A model generated the notes under the pieces. That model saw nothing but the letters and a program-made list of their open reading frames with translations, had not been told where the DNA came from and made no database searches. From Isoperla grammatica (taxonomy: Eukaryota; Arthropoda; Insecta; Plecoptera; Perlodidae): a stretch of DNA of 64,000 nt. How positions within the stretch are numbered: the first letter of the stretch is position 1; each line of letters begins with the position of its first letter. Below, one piece after another: positions 25,809-38,189 of the stretch. The stretch lies in contig CAMDTW010000632.1 in assembly GCA_945910005.1 (NCBI GenBank), positions 1-64,000 on the forward strand. Reading direction: 5' to 3'. A program made the translations under genes and the position numbers.

Positions 25809-26437
25809 TTTCTGTTTGGCTCCTCGATGTGCTGTTCTCCTGATACCTAAAAATTTCGTGGGGAAGCCATTTTCGAATAAAACTATCAGGAAAAATTTTT
25901 GCGTGGATTTGTCACTGAGAATACGCTTTTGCACATTTTATCGACAAGTCCTACGTGTAATAAACAACGTAAATCGAAAATAAAAAGACACTAACCTGAC
26001 CGGCTTGGACCCAGCTAGCACCTTAACCACTTTTCACAACACGATCACACATATTAGGGGTTGAAAAGAGATGTTTTCCGCGAGAAAATGTACCTCGCGA
26101 CAAACATTGTTTTTCTCGCCATTCGAACTGATGGCCGTAGGTCGCACAAGCCACGCCAGGTAGCGGCACTGCTAGTCACGTGCTAGGGGAGGAGTCGGCA
26201 ACGTAAACAACAACAAACCCATGTGCTTGCTCCGTGCGACGACGCAAATAAAGAAATTTCTAACCACAATAACGTGGATTTAGTGTGCGTTCTCGGAGGC
26301 CTAGTGTAGACTCATTAGACAGAACCAGTGCGTCTCACAGGTGAGTTACGTTGCTACTACTGTCAGTTGTCACAACATCACTCGTACCAACTGTCTGGTG
26401 GCCGTGTATTACGGTCGCAATGATCCGTAATGCGTCT
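25809..26437 (+). other. Single-copy core segment of the transposon, possibly captured promoter/5' exon DNA
   Basis: No tandem repeat apart from the 57-bp piece at 26271-26327. It is GC-balanced compared with the MITE parts and contains an E-box CACGTG (26178-26183) and TAAACAACAACAAACCC. At 26332 it has TCTCACAG|GTGAGTTACG, a strong plus-strand splice-donor match. No protein can be read. The captured-promoter idea is inference. Confidence 0.3.
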
Positions 26438-26893
26438 CAGTGGCGTATACACGGAGGGGAGGGGGGGGGACAAAACCCCCCCTTTTGCAAAGGAAACATG
26501 GAAAATGACCGTTTACATTTCAATAGACAGTATTTCAATAGACAGTATCAAAAGACAGTATTTCAATAGACAGTTAGATGTTTTACTGAAAATTACTATT
26601 GTATATTGTTGTAATTATTAAAAGCAAAAGCAATACGAAAAATATGCATGTTATTGATTGAGGTTCCTTTTATTAGCGGTGCTAAGGAAGAAAATGTGTT
26701 GCCAGAAACTGAGTAATCATGTTTCAGTTGGCCGCTGTAAAACGCACAGACTTGCACTAAAATTACCTTGACGAGAATTTTTTCGGGCAAGCCCCCCCCC
26801 GCCCCCCCCCGGAACCCAAATTATGTTTCGGCTCCACTCTCTATAATATGGGTTGTAAACCCCCCCCTTTCCCAATTCCTGGATACGCCACTG
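26438..26893 (+). mobile_element. MITE unit B1 (right part of copy 1)
   Basis: 456 bp, same orientation and order as A1 and very similar to it: the same TIRs, the same triplicated CAATAGACAGT motif and the same C-rich tract (here C9-G-C9). Differences include GGAGGGGAGG after the left TIR and ACTGAAAATT for ACTTTATAATT. Its right flank AGCGCGGA pairs with the left flank of A1, not with its own left flank ATGCGTCT. Confidence 0.75.
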
Positions 26894-29800
26894 AGCGCGG
26901 AGCAGCTCTGAACACAGAAGTCCTTGCCGCGGTTACGCAGCCCACTCACCTGTCTGAGAGCGTCCAGGGCTCGGAGCAGCTCTGAACACAGAAGTCCTTG
27001 CCGCGGTTACGCCACTCACCTGTCTGAGAGCGTCCAGGGCTCGGAGCAGCGCGTAGCAGCTCTGTACACAGAAGTCCTTGCCGCGGTTACGCCACTCACC
27101 TGTCTGAGAGCGTCCAGGGCTCGGAGCAGCTCTGTACACAGAAGTCCTTGCCGCGGTTACGCCACTCACCTGTCTGAGAGCGTCCAGGGCTCGGAGCAGC
27201 TCTGTACACAGAAGTCCTTGCCGCGGTTACGCCACTCACCTGTCTGAGAGCGTCCAGGGCTCGGAGCAGCTCTGAACACAGAAGTCCTTGCCGCGGTTAC
27301 GCCACTCACCTGTCTGAGAGCGTCCAGGGCTCGGAGCAGCTCTGTACACAGAAGTCCTTGCCGCGGTTACGCCACTCACCTGTCTGAGAGCGTCCAGGGC
27401 TCGGAGCAGCTCTGAACACAGAAGTCCTTGCCGCGGTTACGCCACTCACCTGTCTGAGAGCGTCCAGGGCTCGGAGCAGCGCGTAGCAGCTCTGTACACA
27501 GAAGTCCTTGCCGCGGTTACGCCACTCACCTGTCTGAGAGCGTCCAGGGCTCGGAGCAGCTCTGTACACAGAAGTCCTTGCCGCGGTTACGCCACTCACC
27601 TGTCTGAGAGCGTCCAGGGCTCGGAGCAGCGCGTAGCAGCTCTGAACACAGAAGTCCTTGCCGCGGTTACGCCACCCACCTGTCTGAGAGCGTCCAGGGC
27701 TCGGAGCAGCTCTGTACACAGAAGTCCTTGCCGCGGTTACGCCACTCACCTGTCTGAGAGCGTCCAGGGCTCGGAGCAGCGCGTAGCAGCTCTGTACACA
27801 GAAGTCCTTGCCGCGGTTACGCCACTCACCTGTCTGAGAGCGTCCAGGGCTCGGAGCAGCTCTGAACACAGAAGTCCTTGCCGCGGTTACGCCACTCACC
27901 TGTCTGAGAGCGTCCAGGGCTCGGAGCAGCGCGTAGCAGCTCTGTACACAGAAGTCCTTGCCGCGGTTACGCCACTCACCTGTCTGAGAGCGTCCAGGGC
28001 TCGGAGCAGCTCTGTACACAGAAGTCCTTGCCGCGGTTACGCCACTCACCTGTCTGAGAGCGTCCAGGGCTCGGAGCAGCTCTGTACACAGAAGTCCTTG
28101 CCGCGGTTACGCCACTCACCTGTCTGAGAGCGTCCAGGGCTCGGAGCAGCTCTGAACACAGAAGTCCTTGCCGCGGTTACGCCACTCACCTGTCTGAGAG
28201 CGTCCAGGGCTCGGAGCAGCTCTGAACACAGAAGTCCTTGCCGCGGTTACGCCACTCACCTGTCTGAGAGCGTCCAGGGCTCGGAGCAGCTCTGAACACA
28301 GAAGTCCTTGCCGCGGTTACGCCACTCACCTGTCTGAGAGCGTCCAGGGCTCGGAGCAGCTCTGTACACAGAAGTCCTTGCCGCGGTTACGCCACTCACC
28401 TGTCTGAGAGCGTCCAGGGCTCGGAGCAGCTCTGTACACAGAAGTCCTTGCCGCGGTTACGCCACTCACCTGTCTGAGAGCGTCCAGGGCTCGGAGCAGC
28501 TCTGTACACAGAAGTCCTTGCCGCGGTTACGCCACTCACCTGTCTGAGAGCGTCCAGGGCTCGGAGCAGCTCTGTACACAGAAGTCCTTGCCGCGGTTAC
28601 GCCACTCACCTGTCTGAGAGCGTCCAGGGCTCGGAGCAGCTCTGTACACAGAAGTCCTTGCCGCGGTTACGCCACTCACCTGTCTGAGAGCGTCCAGGGC
28701 TCGGAGCAGCTCTGAACACAGAAGTCCTTGCCGCGGTTACGCCACTCACCTGTCTGAGAGCGTCCAGGGCTCGGAGCAGCTCTGAACACAGAAGTCCTTG
28801 CCGCGGTTACGCCACTCACCTGTCTGAGAGCGTCCAGGGCTCGGAGCAGCTCTGAACACAGAAGTCCTTGCCGCGGTTACGCCACTCACCTGTCTGAGAG
28901 CGTCCAGGGCTCGGAGCAGCTCTGTACACAGAAGTCCTTGCCGCGGTTACGCCACTCACCTGTCTGAGAGCGTCCAGGGCTCGGAGCAGCTCTGTACACA
29001 GAAGTCCTTGCCGCGGTTACGCCACTCACCTGTCTGAGAGCGTCCAGGGCTCGGAGCAGCTCTGTACACAGAAGTCCTTGCCGCGGTTACGCCACTCACC
29101 TGTCTGAGAGCGTCCAGGGCTCGGAGCAGCGCGTAGCAGCTCTGTACACAGAAGTCCTTGCCGCGGTTACGCCACTCACCTGTCTGAGAGCGTCCAGGGC
29201 TCGGAGCAGCGCGTAGCAGCTCTGTACACAGAAGTCCTTGCCGCGGTTACGCCACTCACCTGTCTGAGAGCGTCCAGGGCTCGGAGCAGCGCGTAGCAGC
29301 TCTGAACACAGAAGTCCTTGCCGCGGTTACGCCACTCACCTGTCTGAGAGCGTCCAGGGCTCGGAGCAGCTCTGTACACAGAAGTCCTTGCCGCGGTTAC
29401 GCCACTCACCTGTCTGAGAGCGTCCAGGGCTCGGAGCAGCGCGTAGCAGCTCTGTACACAGAAGTCCTTGCCGCGGTTACGCCACTCACCTGTCTGAGAG
29501 CGTCCAGGGCTCGGAGCAGCGCGTAGCAGCTCTGAACACAGAAGTCCTTGCCGCGGTTACGCCACTCACCTGTCTGAGAGCGTCCAGGGCTCGGAGCAGC
29601 GCGTAGCAGCTCTGAACACAGAAGTCCTTGCCGCGGTTACGCCACTCACCTGTCTGAGAGCGTCCAGGGCTCGGAGCAGCGCGTAGCAGCTCTGTACACA
29701 GAAGTCCTTGCCGCGGTTACGCCACTCACCTGTCTGAGAGCGTCCAGGGCTCGGAGCAGCGCGTAGCAGCTCTGAACACAGAAGTCCTTGCCGCGGTTAC

Positions 29801-32800
29801 GCCACTCACCTGTCTGAGAGCGTCCAGGGCTCGGAGCAGCGCGTAGCAGCTCTGTACACAGAAGTCCTTGCCGCGGTTACGCCACTCACCTGTCTGAGAG
29901 CGTCCAGGGCTCGGAGCAGCTCTGAACACAGAAGTCCTTGCCGCGGTTACGCCACTCACCTGTCTGAGAGCGTCCAGGGCTCGGAGCAGCGCGTAGCAGC
30001 TCTGTACACAGAAGTCCTTGCCGCGGTTACGCCACTCACCTGTCTGAGAGCGTCCAGGGCTCGGAGCAGCTCTGTACACAGAAGTCCTTGCCGCGGTTAC
30101 GCCACTCACCTGTCTGAGAGCGTCCAGGGCTCGGAGCAGCTCTGTACACAGAAGTCCTTGCCGCGGTTACGCCACTCACCTGTCTGAGAGCGTCCAGGGC
30201 TCGGAGCAGCTCTGTACACAGAAGTCCTTGCCGCGGTTACGCCACTCACCTGTCTGAGAGCGTCCAGGGCTCGGAGCAGCGCGTAGCAGCTCTGAACACA
30301 GAAGTCCTTGCCGCGGTTACGCCACTCACCTGTCTGAGAGCGTCCAGGGCTCGGAGCAGCTCTGTACACAGAAGTCCTTGCCGCGGTTACGCCACTCACC
30401 TGTCTGAGAGCGTCCAGGGCTCGGAGCAGCGCGTAGCAGCTCTGTACACAGAAGTCCTTGCCGCGGTTACGCCACTCACCTGTCTGAGAGCGTCCAGGGC
30501 TCGTAGCAGCTCTGTACACAGAAGTCCTTGCCGCGGTTACGCCACTCACCTGTCTGAGAGCGTCCAGGGCTCGGAGCAGCGCGTAGCAGCTCTGTACACA
30601 GAAGTCCTTGCCGCGGTTACGCCACTCACCTGTCTGAGAGCGTCCAGGGCTCGGAGCAGCTCTGTACACAGAAGTCCTTGCCGCGGTTACGCCACTCACC
30701 TGTCTGAGAGCGTCCAGGGCTCGGAGCAGCTCTGTACACAGAAGTCCTTGCCGCGGTTACGCCACTCACCTGTCTGAGAGCGTCCAGGGCTCGGAGCAGC
30801 TCTGTACACAGAAGTCCTTGCCGCGGTTACGCCACTCACCTGTCTGAGAGCGTCCAGGGCTCGGAGCAGCTCTGTACACAGAAGTCCTTGCCGCGGTTAC
30901 GCCACTCACCTGTCTGAGAGCGTCCAGGGCTCGGAGCAGCTCTGTACACAGAAGTCCTTGCCGCGGTTACGCCACTCACCTGTCTGAGAGCGTCCAGGGC
31001 GCGTAGCAGCTCTGTACACAGAAGTCCTTGCCGCGGTTACGCCACTCACCTGTCTGAGAGCGTCCAGGGCTCGGAGCAGCTCTGAACACAGAAGTCCTTG
31101 CCGCGGTTACGCCACTCACCTGTCTGAGAGCGTCCAGGGCTCGGAGCAGCGCGTAGCAGCTCTGTACACAGAAGTCCTTGCCGCGGTTACGCCACTCACC
31201 TGTCTGAGAGCGTCCAGGGCTCGGAGCAGCTCTGTACACAGAAGTCCTTGCCGCGGTTACGCCACTCACCTGTCTGAGAGCGTCCAGGGCTCGGAGCAGC
31301 TCTGTACACAGAAGTCCTTGCCGCGGTTACGCCACTCACCTGTCTGAGAGCGTCCAGGGCTCGGAGCAGCGCGTAGCAGCTCTGAACACAGAAGTCCTTG
31401 CCGCGGTTACGCCACTCACCTGTCTGAGAGCGTCCAGGGCTCGGAGCAGCTCTGTACACAGAAGTCCTTGCCGCGGTTACGCCACTCACATGTCTGAGAG
31501 CGTCCAGGGCTCGGAGCAGCGCGTAGCAGCTCTGTACACAGAAGTCCTTGCCGCGGTTACGCCACTCACCTGTCTGAGAGCGTCCAGGGCTCGGAGCAGC
31601 GCGTAGCAGCTCTGTACACAGAAGTCCTTGCCGCGGTTACGCCACTCACCTGTCTGAGAGCGTCCAGGGCTCGGAGCAGCGCGTAGCAGCTCTGTACACA
31701 GAAGTCCTTGCCGCGGTTACGCCACTCACCTGTCTGAGAGCGTCCAGGGCTCGGAGCAGCGCGTAGCAGCTCTGTACACAGAAGTCCTTGCCGCGGTTAC
31801 GCCACTCACCTGTCTGAGAGCGTCCAGGGCTCGGAGCAGCGCGTAGCAGCTCTGTACACAGAAGTCCTTGCCGCGGTTACGCCACTCACCTGTCTGAGAG
31901 CGTCCAGGGCTCGGAGCAGCTCTGTACACAGAAGTCCTTGCCGCGGTTACGCCACTCACCTGTCTGAGAGCGTCCAGGGCTCGGAGCAGCTCTGTACACA
32001 GAAGTCCTTGCCGCGGTTACGCCACTCACCTGTCTGAGAGCGTCCAGGGCTCGGAGCAGCTCTGTACACAGAAGTCCTTGCCGCGGTTACGCCACTCACC
32101 TGTCTGAGAGCGTCCAGGGCGCGTAGCAGCTCTGTACACAGAAGTCCTTGCCGCGGTTACGCCACTCACCTGTCTGAGAGCGTCCAGGGCTCGGAGCAGC
32201 TCTGAACACAGAAGTCCTTGCCGCGGTTACGCCACTCACCTGTCTGAGAGCGTCCAGGGCTCGGAGCAGCGCGTAGCAGCTCTGAACACAGAAGTCCTTG
32301 CCGCGGTTACGCCACCCACCTGTCTGAGAGCGTCCAGGGCTCGGAGCAGCTCTGAACACAGAAGTCCTTGCCGCGGTTACGCCACCCACCTGTCTGAGAG
32401 CGTCCAGGGCTCGGAGCAGCTCTGTACACAGAAGTCCTTGCCGCGGTTACGCCACTCACCTGTCTGAGAGCGTCCAGGGCTCGGAGCAGCTCTGAACACA
32501 GAAGTCCTTGCCGCGGTTACGCCACTCACCTGTCTGAGAGCGTCCAGGGCTCGGAGCAGCGCGTAGCAGCTCTGAACACAGAAGTCCTTGCCGCGGTTAC
32601 GCCACTCACCTGTCTGAGAGCGTCCAGGGCTCGGAGCAGCGCGTAGCAGCTCTGAACACAGAAGTCCTTGCCGCGGTTACGCCACTCACCTGTCTGAGAG
32701 CGTCCAGGGCTCGGAGCAGCTCTGAACACAGAAGTCCTTGCCGCGGTTACGCCACTCACCTGTCTGAGAGCGTCCAGGGCTCGGAGCAGCGCGTAGCAGC

Positions 32801-34665
32801 TCTGTACACAGAAGTCCTTGCCGCGGTTACGCCACTCACCTGTCTGAGAGCGTCCAGGGCTCGGAGCAGCGCGTAGCAGCTCTGAACACAGAAGTCCTTG
32901 CCGCGGTTACGCCACTCACCTGTCTGAGAGCGTCCAGGGCTCGGAGCAGCGCGTAGCAGCTCTGTACACAGAAGTCCTTGCCGCGGTTACGCCACCCACC
33001 TGTCTGAGAGCGTCCAGGGCTCGGAGCAGCTCTGTACACAGAAGTCCTTGCCGCGGTTACGCCACTCACCTGTCTGAGAGCGTCCAGGGCTCGGAGCAGC
33101 TCTGAACACAGAAGTCCTTGCCGCGGTTACGCCACTCACCTGTCTGAGAGCGTCCAGGGCTCGGAGCAGCTCTGTACACAGAAGTCCTTGCCGCGGTTAC
33201 GCCACTCACCTGTCTGAGAGCGTCCAGGGCTCGGAGCAGCTCTGAACACAGAAGTCCTTGCCGCGGTTACGCCACTCACCTGTCTGAGAGCGTCCAGGGC
33301 TCGGAGCAGCGCGTAGCAGCTCTGTACACAGAAGTCCTTGCCGCGGTTACGCCACTCACCTGTCTGAGAGCGTCCAGGGCTCGGAGCAGCGCGTAGCAGC
33401 TCTGAACACAGAAGTCCTTGCCGCGGTTACGCCACTCACCTGTCTGAGAGCGTCCAGGGCTCGGAGCAGCGCGTAGCAGCTCTGTACACAGAAGTCCTTG
33501 CCGCGGTTACGCCACCCACCTGTCTGAGAGCGTCCAGGGCTCGGAGCAGCTCTGTACACAGAAGTCCTTGCCGCGGTTACGCCACTCACCTGTCTGAGAG
33601 CGTCCAGGGCTCGGAGCAGCTCTGAACACAGAAGTCCTTGCCGCGGTTACGCCACTCACCTGTCTGAGAGCGTCCAGGGCTCGGAGCAGCTCTGTACACA
33701 GAAGTCCTTGCCGCGGTTACGCCACTCACCTGTCTGAGAGCGTCCAGGGCTCGGAGCAGCGCGTAGCAGCTCTGTACACAGAAGTCCTTGCCGCGGTTAC
33801 GCCACTCACCTGTCTGAGAGCGTCCAGGGCTCGGAGCAGCGCGTAGCAGCTCTGTACACAGAAGTCCTTGCCGCGGTTACGCCACTCACCTGTCTGAGAG
33901 CGTCCAGGGCTCGGAGCAGCGCGTAGCAGCTCTGTACACAGAAGTCCTTGCCGCGGTTACGCCACTCACCTGTCTGAGAGCGTCCAGGGCTCGGAGCAGC
34001 GCGTAGCAGCTCTGTACACAGAAGTCCTTGCCGCGGTTACGCCACTCACCTGTCTGAGAGCGTCCAGGGCTCGGAGCAGCTCTGTACACAGAAGTCCTTG
34101 CCGCGGTTACGCCACTCACCTGTCTGAGAGCGTCCAGGGCTCGGAGCAGCGCGTAGCAGCTCTGTACACAGAAGTCCTTGCCGCGGTTACGCCACTCACC
34201 TGTCTGAGAGCGTCCAGGGCTCGGAGCAGCTCTGAACACAGAAGTCCTTGCCGCGGTTACGCCACTCACATGTCTGAGAGCGTCCAGGGCTCGGAGCAGC
34301 TCTGTACACAGAAGTCCTTGCCGCGGTTAAGCCACTCACCTGTCTGAGAGCGTCCAGGGCTCGGAGCAGCTCTGTACACAGAAGTCCTTGCCGCGGTTAC
34401 GCCACTCACCTGTCTGAGAGCGTCCAGGGCTCGGAGCAGCTCTGTACACAGAAGTCCTTGCCGCGGTTACGCCACTCACCTGTCTGAGAGCGTCCAGGGC
34501 TCGGAGCAGCGCGTAGCAGCTCTGTACACAGAAGTCCTTGCCGCGGTTACGCCACTCACCTGTCTGAGAGCGTCCAGGGCTCGGAGCAGCTCTGTACACA
34601 GAAGTCCTTGCCGCGGTTACGCCACTCACCTGTCTGAGAGCGTCCAGGGCTCGGAGCAGCGCGTA
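26894..34665 (-). repeat. Satellite S1, segment 2
   Basis: 7.8 kb of the same 70/80-bp monomer family between the two transposon copies, in the same orientation as segment 1. The first units after the transposon include one with four extra bases at the monomer junction (ACGCAGCCCACTCACC, near 26935-26950). A run of 70-bp units with few 80-bp ones lies at about 27970-29100, and the opposite mix follows to 30000. Two monomers (near 31489 and 34269) carry CACATG in place of CACCTG, which removes the last exonic G of the splice-donor consensus. Confidence 0.97.
32700..33700 (-). repeat. Higher-order duplication in S1, 520-bp spacing
   Basis: A block with the CACCCACC variant (near 32993 and 33513) and the same order of monomer types around it is present twice, 520 bp apart. 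Confidence 0.65.
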
Positions 34666-35120
34666 CAGTGGCGTATACACGGGGGGGGAGGAAGGGGACA
34701 AAACCCCCCCTTTTGCAAAGGAAACATGGAAAATGACCGTTTACATTTCAATAGACAGTATTTCAATAGACAGTATCAAAAGACAATATTTCAATAGACA
34801 GTTAGATGTTTTACTTTATAATTACTATTGTATATTGTTGTAATTATTAAAAGCAAAAGCAATACGAAAAATATGCATATTTTTGATTGAGGTTCCTTTT
34901 ATTAGCGGTGCTAAGGAAGAAAATGTGTTGCCAGAAACTGAGTAATCATGTTTCAGTTGGCCGCTGTAAAACGCACAGATTTGCACTTAAATTACCTTGA
35001 CGAGAATTTTTTTGGGCAAGCCCCCCCCCCCACCCCCCGGAACCCCAATTATGTTTCGGCTCCACTCTCTATAATATGGGTTGAAAACCCCCCCTTTCCC
35101 AATTCCTGGATACGCCACTG
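34666..35120 (+). mobile_element. MITE unit A2 (left part of copy 2)
   Basis: 455 bp, identical to A1 apart from the one substitution and the interrupted, shorter C tract. Confidence 0.72.
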
Positions 35121-35518
35121 GAACCATATAGTGGCAATATAAACGATCGTAGTTCTTTTTACTACGCGTCCGATGGTGGTATAACCGTAGCCCTAGAGTA
35201 ACCATAAAAGATGTTACAACTATAATACCATAGCCTTGTACGGCCTAGAAATTACAAATATCAATGACGTTGATTTAGTGTGCGTTCTCGAAAGCATAGT
35301 GTAGACTCATTAGACAGAACCAAATAGTGGCAATATAAACGATCGTAGTTCTTTTCACTACGCGTCCGATGGTGGTATAACCGTAGCCCTAGAGTAACCA
35401 TAGCAAATGCTAAGTCAAAAACACCACACCCTTGTACGGCCTAGACATTACAAATCTCAATGACGTCGATTTTTGTGTGCGTTCTAGGAGGCCGAAGGTA
35501 AGATTAATTGACAGAACC
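35121..35518 (+). repeat. 196-bp direct repeat, copy 2
   Basis: Same two units plus degenerate third start as in copy 1, beginning at 35121, 35317 and 35514; the displaced end fragment is at 36927-36983. Confidence 0.72.
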
Positions 35519-35548
35519 ATAACGGCAATATATACAATATGTTCTACG

Positions 35549-35892
35549 CACAGTATGCACCTCGCACAGAATGTACCTCACAAAGTATGTACCTTACACA
35601 GTATGTACCACACACAGTATGTACCCTTACACAGTATGAACCCTTACACAGTATGTACCCTAACACAGTATGTACCCTAACACTGTATGTACCTCGCACA
35701 GTATGTATCCTTACACAGTATGTACCTCACACAGTATGTACCCTTACACAGTATGTACCACACACAGTATGTACCCTTACACAGTATGAACCCTTACACA
35801 GTATGTACCCTAACACAGTATGAACCCTTACACAGTATGTACCCTAACACAGTATGTACCTCGCACAGTATGTACCCTTACACAGTATGTAC
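35549..35892 (+). repeat. 16-17-bp minisatellite in copy 2
   Basis: Same number and order of variant units as in copy 1. Since minisatellites normally change length quickly, this shows the copying of the element was very recent. Confidence 0.88.
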
Positions 35893-36144
35893 GTTTAAAA
35901 CGTTTCCTCCCAGCCTGTCCCATCTACTCAAATACAAGACAAAACAAACGTTAACAAAATTAACGTTTCCTCCTAGCTCTGCCCCATCTACTCAAATACA
36001 AATACAAGAATGTAATATCACAGTATGAGTGTTGGTATCTGTTACTATAGTTGTGTCAGTAGGACTCACCCTGCTAGTTGACTATAAGAATGTAATATCA
36101 CAGTATGAGTGTAGGTATCTGTTTACTTTAGTTGAATCAGCGGG

Positions 36145-36161
36145 CCTAACCTAACCTAACC
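36145..36161. repeat. (CCTAA)3CC motif, copy 2
   Basis: Same motif and context as in copy 1. Confidence 0.55.
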
Positions 36162-36338
36162 AAATGAGCCCAGTTCACAACTTCCTAACCTCAAATATTA
36201 CCCCAGCTGATGAACGCTCGCCGCTAGAGTGCACGGCCGAATGCGGCGGCTCAGGTAGGCCGTGAATGCGGGAATATTTAAACTTGTCGATTTACAACGT
36301 CAGTTTTTGTGTCAATAGAGTGCACGCGTCCTATGAGA

Positions 36339-36464
36339 TACGAAATTCGTGTCGATAAAACTGGCCGTGTCAATAAGATCCTCGACTCTGATTGGTCGAA
36401 TTACGAAATTCGTGTCGATAGAACTGGCCGTGTCAATAAGATCCTCGACTCTGATTGGTCGAAT
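36339..36464 (+). repeat. 63-bp tandem duplication, copy 2
   Basis: Identical to the duplication in copy 1, including the single difference between the two units. Confidence 0.78.
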
Positions 36465-37093
36465 TTTCTGTTTGGCTCCTCGATGTGCTGTTCTCCTGAT
36501 ACCTAAAAATTTCGTGGGGAAGCCATTTTCGAATAAAACTATCAGGAAAAATTTTTGCGTGGATTTGTCACTGAGAATACGCTTTTGCACATTTTATCGA
36601 CAAGTCCTACGTGTAATAAACAACGTAAATCGAAAATAAAAAGACACTAACCTGACCGGCTTGGACCCAGCTAGCACCTTAACCACTTTTCACAACACGA
36701 TCACACATATTAGGGGTTGAAAAGAGATGTTTTCCGCGAGAAAATGTACCTCGCGACAAACATTGTTTTTCTCGCCATTCGAACTGATGGCCGTAGGTCG
36801 CACAAGCCACGCCAGGTAGCGGCACTGCTAGTCACGTGCTAGGGGAGGAGTCGGCAACGTAAACAACAACAAACCCATGTGCTTGCTCCGTGCGACGACG
36901 CAAATAAAGAAATTTCTAACCACAATAACGTGGATTTAGTGTGCGTTCTCGGAGGCCTAGTGTAGACTCATTAGACAGAACCAGTGCGTCTCACAGGTGA
37001 GTTACGTTGCTACTACTGTCAGTTGTCACAACATCACTCGTACCAACTGTCTGGTGGCCGTGTATTACGGTCGCAATGATCCGTAATGCGTCT

Positions 37094-37551
37094 CAGTGGC
37101 GTATACACGGAGGGGAGGGGGGGGGACAAAACCCCCCCTTTTGCAAAGGAAACATGGAAAATGACCGTTTACATTTCAATAGACAGTATTTCAATAGACA
37201 GTATCAAAAGACAGTATTTCAATAGACAGTTAGATGTTTTACTGAAAATTACTATTGTATATTGTTGTAATTATTAAAAGCAAAAGCAATACGAAAAATA
37301 TGCATGTTATTGATTGAGGTTCCTTTTATTAGCGGTGCTAAGGAAGAAAATGTGTTGCCAGAAACTGAGTAATCATGTTTCAGTTGGCCGCTGTAAAACG
37401 CACAGACTTGCACTAAAATTACCTTGACGAGAATTTTTTCGGGCAAGCCCCCCCCCGCCCCCCCCCCCGGAACCCAAATTATGTTTCGGCTCCACTCTCT
37501 ATAATATGGGTTGTAAACCCCCCCCTTTCCCAATTCCTGGATACGCCACTG
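37094..37551 (+). mobile_element. MITE unit B2 (right part of copy 2)
   Basis: 458 bp, identical to B1 except for two extra C in the C tract. Confidence 0.72.
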
Positions 37552-38189
37552 AGCGCGGAGCAGCTCTGAACACAGAAGTCCTTGCCGCGGTTACGCAGCC
37601 CACTCACCTGTCTGAGAGCGTCCAGGGCTCGGAGCAGCTCTGAACACAGAAGTCCTTGCCGCGGTTACGCCACTCACCTGTCTGAGAGCGTCCAGGGCTC
37701 GGAGCAGCGCGTAGCAGCTCTGTACACAGAAGTCCTTGCCGCGGTTACGCCACTCACCTGTCTGAGAGCGTCCAGGGCTCGGAGCAGCTCTGAACACAGA
37801 AGTCCTTGCCGCGGTTACGCCACTCACCTGTCTGAGAGCGTCCAGGGCTCGGAGCAGCTCTGAACACAGAAGTCCTTGCCGCGGTTACGCCACTCACCTG
37901 TCTGAGAGCGTCCAGGGCTCGGAGCAGCTCTGTACACAGAAGTCCTTGCCGCGGTTACGCCACTCACCTGTCTGAGAGCGTCCAGGGCTCGGAGCAGCGC
38001 GTAGCAGCTCTGTACACAGAAGTCCTTGCCGCGGTTACGCCACTCACCTGTCTGAGAGCGTCCAGGGCTCGGAGCAGCGCGTAGCAGCTCTGTACACAGA
38101 AGTCCTTGCCGCGGTTACGCCACTCACCTGTCTGAGAGCGTCCAGGGCTCGGAGCAGCTCTGTACACAGAAGTCCTTGCCGCGGTTACG

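Larger units (their letters stand above)
24004..26893 (+). mobile_element. Composite hAT-like non-autonomous transposon, copy 1
   Basis: 2,890 bp bounded by CAGTGGCGTATACACGG on the left and CCTGGATACGCCACTG on the right, inverted repeats of the CAGTGGCG type common in hAT elements. It is flanked by AGCGCGTA and AGCGCGGA, an 8-bp target-site duplication with one mismatch, cut from the satellite's own CGCGTAGCAG subunit. The inside is two similar ~460-bp MITE-like units in direct orientation around 1,973 bp of other DNA. No transposase or other coding sequence is visible: the longest open frames are below 130 codons and lie in low-complexity or repeated DNA. Superfamily call is from TIR start and 8-bp duplication only. 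Confidence 0.8.
34666..37551 (+). mobile_element. Composite hAT-like transposon, copy 2
   Basis: 2,886 bp with the same ends, same core and same flanks (AGCGCGTA / AGCGCGGA) as copy 1. By eye I find one substitution (GCACTTAAATT at 34982-34992, for GCACTAAAATT) and changes in the two C tracts: C11-A-C6 for C24 in the left unit, C9-G-C11 for C9-G-C9 in the right. All else appears identical. The starts of the copies are 10,662 bp apart. The open frames shown by copy 1 recur here unchanged except where the substitution makes a stop. Confidence 0.8.

Noticed and set aside
25653..25983. Overlapping 65-, 92- and 96-codon frames on both strands in the transposon core
   Set aside because: A 63-bp tandem duplication (21 codons) keeps several frames open on both strands; no recognisable domain and no start context or splice support.
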